A stretch of 64,000 nucleotides of DNA from Pleionea sediminis. GTDB taxonomy: Bacteria; Pseudomonadota; Gammaproteobacteria; Enterobacterales; Kangiellaceae. The DNA is taken from assembly GCF_007570825.1 (NCBI RefSeq), contig NZ_SUNB01000003.1, positions 186,001 through 250,000 of the forward strand, in the 5' to 3' direction. The notes under the pieces are model-generated. The model ran no database searches. It was given only the letters and a program-made list of their open reading frames with translations, and was not told the origin of the DNA. Position numbers and translations under genes: made by a program. This document shows, in pieces, positions 25,369 through 33,882 of the stretch. Numbering within the stretch: the stretch's first letter is position 1; each line of letters opens with the position of its first letter.

Positions 25369-27093
25369 ATGAAAAATTTTCTATTACTGTTAATGGCAAT
25401 GCTGTTAGTGGCTTGTGGCGGATCGAGTTCAAGTCCGGAACCAGGTCCCGATACGACACCACCAACCATCGAAATTAAGGGACCAACAACGGTTTATCAT
25501 GAAGTGGGTACCGCCTACTCTGACGCGGGCGCCGATTATTCAGACAATTCAGGCGAGGCCCCTACCACCAGCCAACAAAGCAATATCAATGTTGATGTTA
25601 TGGACACCTACACTGTCACCTACACTGCTACGGATGCTGCCGGCAATGAAGCTTCGGCAACACGAACGGTTGTAGTGACAGGAAAAAGTTTTGTGGAATT
25701 TTTCAATTTCACTCGAGATGAATTAGGCGCCAATCGATCCGACTTTAGAGACTCCTACTTAAAAGCTATTGAAGCTTTTATTTATGCTGAAGAAGCTCTT
25801 AAAGAGCAAGACTACTCAAGTGCAAAAACAATTGTAGAAAATGTTTTTCAGGAACAACCTTTGTACGACAACATCTGGCGAAATGGCGCCGCTGATTTTG
25901 GACTGCATAATGGTGATCCCGTCGCTTATTATGGGCTAAGAATGATCGATAAAATTACCCAAGAGTTACCACTCGATGATACTGGTACCTTGCAATTAAC
26001 CGCCGTTATCGTTGAATGCTCGCAAGTCACTCGCCCCATCAATACAGACTATGAGTTAGAAACCGTCAATCTGGATGTTGATGAGAGATTGCTTGCCAAT
26101 GATTATAAAGCGTTACGTGAAGCGACCTATCTTTTTAGACAATGGATTAAAGCCATTACACAAGGATTAGCGGTTGAATTAGTGATACATCGACAAGAAG
26201 AATGCACAACCACAAGTTTCGATAGAAATGAAGCCGCCGGTTTTATAACAAGCTATCCCAATACAAGTGAAATAATCAGTCGGGTTCCAAACGAAATTGC
26301 AAAAGCAACCAATATTTGGCTCGTGATATCTCCATCAGGCGTACAAGGCGATGGCACAGGATATCCATACTGGATCACCGGCGGTATGGGTTTATCACCC
26401 AAAGGTACACCGTTAATCATTGGCGACGATTTGTGGTTTGTCAGAAAACCGGTTCATCTAGGCAGTGGTGAGTGGACGCCTGTTGAACGAAGAGTTTACC
26501 ACCCGCAATGGTTTCAACATGAGTTTATGCATCATATCTATCGAACATGGCCAGAATTTCAGCTGGAAATTGAAGGACATGATTGGTTTAACAGAGCTTT
26601 TTGGCCTGATGATTTTGAAGGCCGATGGGAACCCGATTTTTATTGGGAGTCCATTGAAAAACGATTAATGAATGCCAATCCATCCTTAAGTGACGGCCTT
26701 AATATTTCAGACTGGGTCGGTGGAGATATTAATGAACTAGGATTTGATGCTCTATTAGGAAGTTATGAAAGACGTCCCGTTACCAATGGTTACCATGAAG
26801 TTGAGATTGTAAAGAATGGGGATAGTTATTTTTGGACGAACGCAGCAGGAGTCGAATGGCTCCTCTACGAAGAAGATGGAAAATTACGAGTCAATAGTAG
26901 TTATGGCAATCTGGAGATCATTATTAAGTTGTCAGATTCAGATGCAATCGAAGCGCTTCACTTCAACGGAGAGCCGTACGTAAGCACTCAAAATAAGAGC
27001 GCCCAGAATATTCTTGCTAAAGCTCTTAAGAATAATTCACAAAACCATACAACAAAGCAACACAGTGAAAAAATCTTTCACTGTTCTCACTAA
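25369..27093 (+). CDS. Lipoprotein with Ig-like domain and HExxH zinc-metalloprotease motif
   Basis: 574 residues. The lipoprotein signal ends in LLVACGG. Residues about 25-105 form an Ig-like (DUF5011/HYR type) domain: PPTIEIKGPTTVYHEVG and ATDAAGNEASATRTV. The remainder is unique, with helical segments and then W-F-Q-HEFMHH at residues 384-389, an HExxH zinc-site motif in a HEFMHHIYRTWPEF context, with a downstream acidic WESIEKR. The third zinc ligand cannot be fixed; a nearby Glu or the H-D-W-F at about 405 is possible. I do not recognise a peptidase family. It should be an anchored envelope protein. Enzyme activity is inferred from the motif alone. Confidence 0.7.
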   Translation: MKNFLLLLMAMLLVACGGSSSSPEPGPDTTPPTIEIKGPTTVYHEVGTAYSDAGADYSDNSGEAPTTSQQSNINVDVMDTYTVTYTATDAAGNEASATRTVVVTGKSFVEFFNFTRDELGANRSDFRDSYLKAIEAFIYAEEALKEQDYSSAKTIVENVFQEQPLYDNIWRNGAADFGLHNGDPVAYYGLRMIDKITQELPLDDTGTLQLTAVIVECSQVTRPINTDYELETVNLDVDERLLANDYKALREATYLFRQWIKAITQGLAVELVIHRQEECTTTSFDRNEAAGFITSYPNTSEIISRVPNEIAKATNIWLVISPSGVQGDGTGYPYWITGGMGLSPKGTPLIIGDDLWFVRKPVHLGSGEWTPVERRVYHPQWFQHEFMHHIYRTWPEFQLEIEGHDWFNRAFWPDDFEGRWEPDFYWESIEKRLMNANPSLSDGLNISDWVGGDINELGFDALLGSYERRPVTNGYHEVEIVKNGDSYFWTNAAGVEWLLYEEDGKLRVNSSYGNLEIIIKLSDSDAIEALHFNGEPYVSTQNKSAQNILAKALKNNSQNHTTKQHSEKIFHCSH

Positions 27094-27152
27094 GCTCATC
27101 ATGTTTGGTATTAAGTGAAGTAATTTTGTGAAGTAATTTTTTGTAGTCGTTC

Positions 27153-27206
27153 AGACTTGATGTAACCGTTACTTGTTTTGAAAATGGTAACGGTTAGGTC
27201 AAGTCT
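27153..27206. repeat. 54-bp imperfect inverted repeat downstream of the HExxH lipoprotein
   Basis: The outer arms AGACTTGA / TCAAGTCT (27153-27160, 27199-27206) enclose inner arms TAACCGTTAC / GTAACGGTTA (27163-27172, 27187-27196). A two-base mismatch separates the outer and inner stems. The loop is 14 bases. No T-run directly follows. It is too long and too perfect for chance and could be a terminator, a regulator site or a small mobile-element remnant. Confidence 0.75.
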
Positions 27207-27379
27207 CGTTTACAACGATTTTTCGAGCCTACTTAATAGTTAAACAACCTTTTCAATAATTCCTTTTCCTATTTATTCCATGTTGCTTCGGTACCACGCG
27301 AAACGGAGTAGCAAAATCTTTACAGATCTTATTTTTTAACCTTATTATCAAGAGCTCACTTAGACTTAACTCCTCTACT

Positions 27380-28078
27380 TTATTTCTTTTTAAGGTTAAG
27401 CAACAAATAAAAACGTCTAGATCCGATAACCAAAGTTAAAAGCTTAATCCATACATACATTACGATAAACAACAAAATCAGCGTTAAATAAGGCTGCCAC
27501 CCAGGGAAATAAGTAATTTGTTGATCGTATCGATAGCCGTTTCCGTTAGTAAATATTTCTGAGAAATCTGTAAACATGGTAAGATTTTCCACTGGTCCCT
27601 TGGAATATTCTTTAGAGCAACCACTTTTTGCATTACAATTTTCGTTAACATAAATAGTTGCATCAAGAGACTTACTAAAACAATGCACTAAAGTAATCAT
27701 CGGCAGCGCCAGAAATAAAACCGTAGAAAATTTCTGATTTCTTCTTCTAAAGGTGTTTTCGCTCGGTAAATTCGTCTCAAAAACAGGTGGTAACTTTTGG
27801 TACCAACCCTTATCATTTGTTAATCTAACTATTTGAATTGAGAACGAATAAACATAAATACTCAAAGGAATTAGAAACAAAAGTCCATACACTGCGGCCG
27901 TATAAGGACTTGTTTTTTTATCCAAAGAAATACCAAAAAACGATGAATGAGAGCCTTGTGTAAAAAGGTAAAAACCTACCGATAAAACAAGTAATGTTAC
28001 TGCCATAGCTCGCCAAGACTTGTAAATTTTCTCGAGCTTATCTTCATCAATTAATTTAACTGTCTCGTTGTTACCCAT
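27380..28078 (-). CDS. Four-span membrane protein of unknown function (gene Y)
   Basis: 232 residues. It has membrane spans near residues 25-45, 60-85, 115-135 and 195-220, and a loop with NENCNAKSGCSKEY between spans 3 and 4. I do not recognise it. Its start (MGNNETVKLIDEDKLEK) overlaps by 8 bp the stop of a truncated copy of the neighbouring gene X. That means the original pair X-Y was translationally coupled. A 24-codon remnant of a second Y copy is found at 29186-29260. Confidence 0.65.
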   Translation of the reverse strand: MGNNETVKLIDEDKLEKIYKSWRAMAVTLLVLSVGFYLFTQGSHSSFFGISLDKKTSPYTAAVYGLLFLIPLSIYVYSFSIQIVRLTNDKGWYQKLPPVFETNLPSENTFRRRNQKFSTVLFLALPMITLVHCFSKSLDATIYVNENCNAKSGCSKEYSKGPVENLTMFTDFSEIFTNGNGYRYDQQITYFPGWQPYLTLILLFIVMYVWIKLLTLVIGSRRFYLLLNLKKK

Positions 28079-28187
28079 TGAATTGACTCTCCAATCTATC
28101 TTTAAGATCTTTCTCCCACTTAACCTTTTCTTTATTAACTAATTCTTGTATAGCGCTTTGAATTGATAACTTTACACCGTCACAATC
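28031..28187. repeat. 157-bp direct repeat, copy 1 (X/Y junction)
   Basis: Matches 29213-29369 at a constant offset of 1182 bp with 9 mismatches, about 94% identity. It covers the 3' end of gene X and the 5' end of gene Y. Homology fades beyond 28187 but can still be followed in the translation (LDCDGVKLSIQ) to about 28235. Confidence 0.92.
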
Positions 28188-28235
28188 TAGATAAGTAAGC
28201 GGTAGAACAACATTGTCGTTTATTTTAAGTATCGG
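28071..28235 (-). pseudogene. C-terminal fragment of gene X
   Basis: 54 codons ending at the TAA at 28071, preceded by an in-frame TAA. The translation follows the C-terminus of the intact X protein (for example LDCDGVKLSIQ and KVKWEKDLKDRLESQFNG are shared). It has no start, no signal peptide and no N-terminal part. It sits directly before gene Y in the same arrangement as in the intact X-Y junction on the right. Confidence 0.85.
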
Positions 28236-28327
28236 TTAAAATGGGGGAACTTCAAACTGCCCGCTTAGAACATGGTGGTTAGTTCCAGAAAGGCTAGTTT
28301 AACTTTGCCTTCCTGGTATTTACATTG

Positions 28328-28816
28328 TTAAGTGCCAGACACATAAGCCAATGCTAGCTTAATAATTTCTTCTTTACCTAGTTGTTCTATCTTTTTCATT
28401 AATTCATTCGGGTCAAACTTAGTTTTTACTTTGTGCCAGTGAACACCAACATCACCTGTACAATCAGTTTTAAACGTGTAGCGGTGTACCATAGTCTTCA
28501 AGGATGGTCCCATATGATCGATAACATGCTTATAACCTGTAATTTTACCATCTTCTGTACACGCTAAAGTAGCTGCTACAGTATGGTCGCCTCCACTTCC
28601 ATCTGAGAATTTTAAGCGAAGATAGCGATTACCGTTTACCTTATGCTCATGCAAGTATCCCCAAATCTTCGTTCCATTTTTTAGCCGTTGTTCGATGAAA
28701 GGCGGAGTCTCTAGGTTAAAATCACTCGGACCGTCATTCACGTAGAACTCGGCTGACCAGATAGAGTTTGAAATAAATAAAGTTACTAGTGTTAATAGAA
28801 GGTTTGTAAGTCGCAT
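28328..28816 (-). CDS. Secreted protein of unknown function inside the X/Y duplication
   Basis: About 162 residues from the ATG at 28816, which has an AGGAGC ribosome-binding site. An ATG at 28849 lacks one and would spoil the signal peptide (MRLTNLLLTLVTLFISNSIWSA). The mature part is beta-rich (GYLHEHKVNGNRYLRLKF, then GDHTVAATLACTED). It has two cysteines and a helical C-terminus. Not recognised. It is the only gene between the two copies of the 157-bp repeat. Confidence 0.7.
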   Translation of the reverse strand: MRLTNLLLTLVTLFISNSIWSAEFYVNDGPSDFNLETPPFIEQRLKNGTKIWGYLHEHKVNGNRYLRLKFSDGSGGDHTVAATLACTEDGKITGYKHVIDHMGPSLKTMVHRYTFKTDCTGDVGVHWHKVKTKFDPNELMKKIEQLGKEEIIKLALAYVSGT

Positions 28817-28936
28817 TATATGCTCCTTTAACTTTAAGTTTATTGGCATTATATTTAGATAAGCACGACAAACAGACTTCCATGCTGGTTATTATTATAT
28901 GAATAAAGCTTAAAAAGTACAGTTAATTAAAAGAGA

Positions 28937-29124
28937 TTAATACAGCACGATACTTATATTTTCTTGCGATTTTTTATTTATCCCTCTAACTAAGCTTCCA
29001 TTTCGGCAATGTACTAATGCATATCCGTGTAAACGTGACCTGATCCCATATTTCTTTCCATGATTTCCCATGCCCAGACCTTTTACACGAGGTACCCATA
29101 GATTTTTTATATTGCCCGTATTTT
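28937..29124 (-). other. Possible remnant coding stretch (61 open codons, no start)
   Basis: Within the gap 28817-29252, one minus-strand frame is open from about 29124 to a TAA at 28937. It gives a Gly/Arg/His-rich peptide with the segment KGLGMGNHGKKYGIRSRLHG. There is no start with a ribosome-binding site. The surrounding words (a GGGATCAGGTCACG run) remind me of REP-type sequences near IS200-like RAYT genes, but no such gene is here. It may be the scar of a mobile repeat. Confidence 0.3.
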
Positions 29125-29185
29125 ACACTAATTTATCTGGTTGCTTTATGCCTAGATAAATTAAAGTGAAAATTTTAAACTATAT

Positions 29186-29260
29186 TCAATAGGCTTGCCC
29201 CCTTCGTTTCTTCTCGAGCTTATCTTCATCAATTAATTTCACGGTTTCTTTGTTACCCAT
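29186..29260 (-). pseudogene. 5' remnant of a second gene Y copy
   Basis: 24 codons starting with the same MGN(N/K)ETVKLIDEDKLEK as gene Y. The sequence then leaves the homology after about 29213, runs K-R-R-G-Q-A-Y and stops. It overlaps the stop of the intact gene X by the same 8 bp as in the intact junction. Confidence 0.85.
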
Positions 29261-29369
29261 TGAATTGACTTTCCAGTCTATCTTTAAGATCTTTCTCCCA
29301 CTTAACCTTTTTTTTATTAACTAATTCTTGTAAAGCGCCTTGAATTGATAACTTTACACCGTCACAATC
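29213..29369. repeat. 157-bp direct repeat, copy 2 (X/Y junction)
   Basis: Right copy of 28031-28187. It spans the start of the truncated Y remnant and the 3' end of the intact gene X. Confidence 0.92.
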
Positions 29370-29774
29370 GAGATGTGTAGGAGGTATATCGACGCTTAGC
29401 TTAACTAGAAAGTCAACTTCACCTTCAGAAAATCTAGGAGATAATACCGCTAAAGGTGTTGTAACAAACTGAGAGCTGCAACCAACAGTTAATTTAATAC
29501 CAAGTAAATTCTTCTTTGCTTTTCCTGTTAGCTGTATGTTAACTGGGAGCCTTAACTCTATATTTTTTTCATTAGAAGTTAGAGAAATCTTACCGGCCTT
29601 TATAACCCTGGTTGAATAATAACCATGTTCCCAATCTATATTACCAGACGAGTATATTTCTCCGTTCATATTTTTATCAACATAATGGACAATTAGCTTT
29701 TCTGTTACGCTTTGCGAACCAAAAGCAATCGGAGCAATAAAAGTCAACACCAAAAAGAGATACTTATACCGCAT
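29253..29774 (-). CDS. Exported protein of unknown function (gene X)
   Basis: About 173 residues. The Sec signal peptide (LFLVLTFIAPIAFGS) is followed by a beta-rich domain: SSGNIDWEHGYYSTRV, then IELRLPVNIQLTG, then VGCSSQFVTTPL, and a helical C-terminus with KVKWEKDLKDRLE. Two Cys residues (VGCSS, LDCDG) could pair in the periplasm. I do not recognise the family. It was once followed by a coupled gene Y, now cut off after 24 codons at this locus. Confidence 0.65.
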   Translation of the reverse strand: MRYKYLFLVLTFIAPIAFGSQSVTEKLIVHYVDKNMNGEIYSSGNIDWEHGYYSTRVIKAGKISLTSNEKNIELRLPVNIQLTGKAKKNLLGIKLTVGCSSQFVTTPLAVLSPRFSEGEVDFLVKLSVDIPPTHLDCDGVKLSIQGALQELVNKKKVKWEKDLKDRLESQFNG

Positions 29775-29879
29775 CATTTTATCCTTTCATATTATAGATA
29801 TTGCGTAACTGCTATTACTTAGTCAGTAAAACCCATTAAATTGTTCAATATTCAGATTAATGTACTTTTAGTTAATCGA

Positions 29880-30065
29880 CTACAAATCATACACATCGAC
29901 TTCAATGCCATGTTTAAGCTTCATAAACTCGATAACGGCTGTTCTACTGGGCTTTTTTGCATTTCTTTTCGCCGCCAGGTTTAGATATAAAAACCAGCTT
30001 TTCGACTTTATGATCGGCTTTAATTCTTTGTCTTTTATCTGTAACCAGCCCCCATATTGCTTCAT
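29880..30065 (-). CDS. Small basic protein coupled to the upstream membrane protein
   Basis: 61 residues with many Lys. Its ATG overlaps the TGA of the upstream gene as ATGA, a standard sign of translational coupling, which argues that it is real despite its size. No motif recognised. Confidence 0.55.
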   Translation of the reverse strand: MKQYGGWLQIKDKELKPIIKSKSWFLYLNLAAKRNAKKPSRTAVIEFMKLKHGIEVDVYDL

Positions 30066-30379
30066 CTTAATTCGACATTTTTACTTTCATCAATATACGT
30101 GTAAGCAGAAGGATTGGAGAAACTCCAGTCTGAACCAGTTTTTTCAACATCTCCCTTTGAGAGTTGAACATTAATGTCTTGACGAACTTCCTTAGTAACA
30201 TGAAGAAACAATCCCATCCAAGACACAAAACTAATAAAGAAGAATAGTGCCAATATATTGAATCCTGCATATACAGAAAAAGAAATCATCAATAACAAGA
30301 ACAGTGCCACCCACTTAACTAATGACGAAAAACTGACTTTTACTTTATTATTAGAAATGTATTCTTTTTTATAAAACAT
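30062..30379 (-). CDS. Small two-span membrane protein
   Basis: 105 residues with two membrane helices (WVALFLLLMISFSVYAG and ILALFFFISFVSWMGLFL) and a soluble C-terminus with VTKEVRQDINVQL. It shares an ATGA with the 61-residue gene downstream. Not recognised. It starts 28 bp after the S41 protease stop, on the same strand. Confidence 0.6.
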   Translation of the reverse strand: MFYKKEYISNNKVKVSFSSLVKWVALFLLLMISFSVYAGFNILALFFFISFVSWMGLFLHVTKEVRQDINVQLSKGDVEKTGSDWSFSNPSAYTYIDESKNVELR

Positions 30380-30406
30380 CTATTTTGCCATTCTTTAGCT
30401 TTTGAT

Positions 30407-31807
30407 TCATGGCAGAGTCTTCGACAGCAAGACTTTAAGTTTCGACTCGGAAAAAAAGTCTGTATTGAAAGGACTCGTTTCTATTTGTATATCCGGCATA
30501 ATCCCGTCTTTGTTATTGGAACATAAACTTTGAGCGTGCTTTATATGAACATAAGGGATTTCCATTTTTGTCTTAGTGACAGGTAGTTCGTAAGTTAACG
30601 TTAAATCTCCATTGTGCTGCATACAATTCCCACCTGTTTCCATACCAGCAACAATAATTTTGGGATTTTCTTTCGCAAGCAATGCAAACTCAGCGCCAGC
30701 AGAGTAAGTACCATTATCGACAAGCACGACTACCTCTCCCTTATATGGGTTTGCTTGTGGTTTCATATTTTTAGACAAATGGTCTTTACTTTGCTCTAAC
30801 TGCTTCGAATACCGATTACTCAGTAACTCCATTACTTTGTCATAATACTGCTCATTAGGTTTTACTAAGTTATTGAAAGATGGCTTCAATCCCTTAATTC
30901 TTGTTATTTGGCGCTGTTCAAAACTATGGGTTGTTAAATAGCTAAATAACTCAACGCTTAGCGCACGAGATCCGCCGCCATTACCCATCACATCGATAAT
31001 CAAACGTTTCACATTCTTTTTCTTTAGTGACTCAAAAGCCTGACTAAGAAATGACTTAAACAGCTTTTCTGCTTCTCCTTGAAAAGCAAAACTTCTTACG
31101 CTGAGAAGTGAGAAATCTTGGTAATGCTTTAGTTGGTATTGATTTCCATTTTCCAGCCCATATTTAAGCTGTTGTCGACTTCCGTTTGTTTGAGCGACCT
31201 TTTGAATTCTCTCTCCTTTATAAACGGTTTTACCGACTATACCCTTGTTATCCACCCACTCAACAACATAGTTTTCTGCACTCAGTCCAGACAAGTATAG
31301 ATAGGTGAAAAATCGACTAGAAATTAGATGGTTTTTTAATGCTAAACTTCGAGCATCTGAAGATGCAAGGTCATAAACAGAATCTAATATTGTTTCTGAA
31401 GACTCATTATTAATCGTTTTTACCCTAAGGACTTTGCTGGCATTTTCATCATACACATACAAAGCACCTTGCCAAACCTCGACAGCTAAAGGGAAAAAAT
31501 AGGGATAACTCAGCAAGTCTTGAGTAAAGCTATCAGAAGCCTCTATTCTTGTATGACCACACCCGATTTTTTCTATCAAGCTCGCTAAGGTTCGAGTAAA
31601 AAGATGAATATTATCAGGTTGTTGTTTTATGACTTCTTCCGCAACGCTATAATATTTCGTAAATTCTTCTTTAGAGGTGTATTCGTAAAGTCCCGGATGA
31701 TTCTCTTCTAATATTTTTTTAAAGGATTTCAAATCGGATAACTGAGAGCCATAGGATGCTAACGATATCACTAACAAGCCAAATACTACAAAGTTTCTCA
31801 ACCTCAT
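30407..31807 (-). CDS. S41-family (C-terminal-processing-type) serine peptidase
   Basis: 466 residues from the ATG at 31807, chosen for its GAGGT ribosome-binding site and the signal peptide that follows; an upstream start is possible. The S41 core is clear: RLIIDVMGNGGGSRALS, then the nucleophile motif NGTYSAGAEFA with Ser369, and a late DGIMPDIQI. The N-terminal SDLKSFKKILEENHPGLYEY and GCGHTRI segments are typical of the tricorn/Tsp-like S41 proteins. No PDZ domain is obvious. It should be periplasmic or outer-membrane-facing. Confidence 0.85.
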   Translation of the reverse strand: MRLRNFVVFGLLVISLASYGSQLSDLKSFKKILEENHPGLYEYTSKEEFTKYYSVAEEVIKQQPDNIHLFTRTLASLIEKIGCGHTRIEASDSFTQDLLSYPYFFPLAVEVWQGALYVYDENASKVLRVKTINNESSETILDSVYDLASSDARSLALKNHLISSRFFTYLYLSGLSAENYVVEWVDNKGIVGKTVYKGERIQKVAQTNGSRQQLKYGLENGNQYQLKHYQDFSLLSVRSFAFQGEAEKLFKSFLSQAFESLKKKNVKRLIIDVMGNGGGSRALSVELFSYLTTHSFEQRQITRIKGLKPSFNNLVKPNEQYYDKVMELLSNRYSKQLEQSKDHLSKNMKPQANPYKGEVVVLVDNGTYSAGAEFALLAKENPKIIVAGMETGGNCMQHNGDLTLTYELPVTKTKMEIPYVHIKHAQSLCSNNKDGIMPDIQIETSPFNTDFFSESKLKVLLSKTLP

Positions 31808-31944
31808 ATTTACCTCAATCGCTGCCATAAGAACCCTCGAATATATCACTCGTACTTGCGAAAAGAATACATAAAATTGCTATGAGTATAAATCAAAAAA
31901 CTGTAGCTAAGTATTACATTTAGCCAATCTAACCTTCTGTCCTA

Positions 31945-32148
31945 TTAACAGTGGTGTTTGCTAAAGTCAGTTTGATTTTCTATGAATCTTAAATTGAATC
32001 CATCGAGGACTAAATCTATCGAGTATACTAAACGATAATAATGATTATTGCCTGCACACTCTTTATCTGTACCAGAAAAATAATAACACGATAAATCATT
32101 TATATTTGTTTTCTGATATCTATTAAAAGCTTGACAGTTTAAATTCAA
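31945..32148 (-). CDS. Possible fragment of a Cys-rich protein
   Basis: 67 residues from a TTG, with four or five cysteines and a coherent translation (LSCYYFSGTDKECAGN, YSIDLVLDGFNLRFI). There is no ATG and no ribosome-binding site. It could be the end of a decayed gene rather than a working one. Confidence 0.25.
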   Translation of the reverse strand: MNLNCQAFNRYQKTNINDLSCYYFSGTDKECAGNNHYYRLVYSIDLVLDGFNLRFIENQTDFSKHHC

Positions 32149-32271
32149 GACACCCAGTGAAACTCAGATAAATGCCGTCGCTCTCAATAATGCAACGGCT
32201 CGCAAAGTTTAAATGCGATGGAACGATAAATATGTACTTCTAATGTTGATCTATTTGCAAACTATCGACTC

Positions 32272-33882
32272 TTAAATAAAATCCGTTTTTAATAAGTGAT
32301 CGATATTCCGCTCGGCAATGGCAGCAATGGTAAAACTCGGATTGGTGCAGGCGGAAGATCCTGGCATCATCGAGCCATCGTTAACATACAAGCCAGGATA
32401 GTTTTTTACCCGACCGTAAAAATCACAAGCTTTGCCCAGCACACAACCGCCTAGCGGATGATAAATAGAATCGTCTTTGGTCTCGGATCGAAAGTTATCG
32501 AGTAATCTCGAATTAAAACCACCATTCACTTCATTCAAACGATCCAGGTTCGCTAACAAGGCTTGATTAACCCGCGCTTGCCCCGGATCAATGCGCGGCC
32601 ATTCCAATTCGACTTTTCGTCGCCATGCATTATATGTAAAACGCCCGCGAGTCGGAGTAATGCCGACACCGAAATACAACAAACCACGAATATCAATACC
32701 TAACGGTAACTGAGGATGCTCGATAAACAGTGGTGTAATGTCGTTATTGTAATCTCTTATACCAATTGAAGGTGGACCACCTTGCCATCGACCGGTCGAT
32801 TCTAAACCCAGCCGAAGTCCGTATACGTTTCCGTTATTGCCAAAACCCTCGCCCACGTCTTCATTGAGCAGCGGGAGTTTCCCTTTGGCTTTTGCCGCAA
32901 CCAATAATTCATTCGTGCCCATAGTGCCGGCGGATAAAATTAAATGACGCGTGATTATTTTGCCGGTGGCTTCGGTCGCACCGCGCGTGTTAATAATTTT
33001 ATAATCCAGAAGATAACGCCCATCCGGTAAGTGCTCGATACTTTCAATTTCATGCAGGGTTTTTACTTCAAGCAGCCCTGTTTGTTCGGCTTCTTTTAAA
33101 TAGGTATTGTCTAACGTGGCTTTCGCGCCGCTGTTAACACCGTAAACGGCTTCGCCATGAATGCTGGACGGTGCAATATCGCCGCTGATTTCGCGCTCTA
33201 CCCGATCCCAATAACTGGCCGTTTCAATGGGCTCCCAGTCGATGTTAGCGCGTTCGCAGTGTTCTCGGCATAATCTTACATGTTTAAAATAGTCCGTCGC
33301 CTCAATTTCTGGCGGTAAGGTTGATCGGCTAAGCCGTTGCGCAACCTCTTGATAAAATGGCTGCAACTCAGTGAAGCTCACCTCACGCGGAAAGACTTGA
33401 TTGAATACCGCTTCTTCTGGCTTTTTTAAAATGCCGCCATAAACGATAGAACCCCCGCCGTAAGCTGCGCCACTCAGAATACGAAACCCAGCCATATCGC
33501 GACCTTGCAAAACGCCGGTGTAACGGCGAATGGGTAATGGTGGACCAATCGGAATAACGGTTGTGTTACTTAACCAGGTGGATCGGCGATCGGGATACAA
33601 ATTTTTAGAAAATCGGGAGTCGCCCTGTATCGGTCCGTCCCAACGCCTGCCTTTCTCAACCAGGGTGACCGCTCTTCCCGCTTGAGTTAACCGCATTGCG
33701 GAAACCGCACCACCAAATCCACTGCCAATAATCACAATGTCTTTTTCTTCGGTGGGTCGTTCACGGGGAAATAATGCAGCGTGTGTTAGGGGTGTGGCCA
33801 AACCAAGCCCGGTAATTCCGCCCATCTTTATTAACTGCCGACGACTTAACTTTGAAAGATCACATTTATTTTTTTTAGTCAT
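32272..33882 (-). CDS. Tat-exported GMC oxidoreductase, cholesterol-oxidase-like
   Basis: 536 residues. A twin-arginine signal (SRRQLIKMGG, Arg14-Arg15) is followed by the FAD motif IIGSGFGGAVSA (Gly53, Gly55, Gly58). The ending, with IYHPLGGCVLGKACDFYGRV, YVNDGSMMPGS and an NPSFTIAAIAERN stretch, matches type I cholesterol oxidases of the GMC family. The His of YHPLGG and the Asn of the NP(S/F) segment align with catalytic His and Asn of the Streptomyces enzyme. It would oxidise a sterol or a similar alcohol outside the cytoplasm. Exact substrate unproven; some members act on other steroids or hopanoids. Confidence 0.85.
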   Translation of the reverse strand: MTKKNKCDLSKLSRRQLIKMGGITGLGLATPLTHAALFPRERPTEEKDIVIIGSGFGGAVSAMRLTQAGRAVTLVEKGRRWDGPIQGDSRFSKNLYPDRRSTWLSNTTVIPIGPPLPIRRYTGVLQGRDMAGFRILSGAAYGGGSIVYGGILKKPEEAVFNQVFPREVSFTELQPFYQEVAQRLSRSTLPPEIEATDYFKHVRLCREHCERANIDWEPIETASYWDRVEREISGDIAPSSIHGEAVYGVNSGAKATLDNTYLKEAEQTGLLEVKTLHEIESIEHLPDGRYLLDYKIINTRGATEATGKIITRHLILSAGTMGTNELLVAAKAKGKLPLLNEDVGEGFGNNGNVYGLRLGLESTGRWQGGPPSIGIRDYNNDITPLFIEHPQLPLGIDIRGLLYFGVGITPTRGRFTYNAWRRKVELEWPRIDPGQARVNQALLANLDRLNEVNGGFNSRLLDNFRSETKDDSIYHPLGGCVLGKACDFYGRVKNYPGLYVNDGSMMPGSSACTNPSFTIAAIAERNIDHLLKTDFI

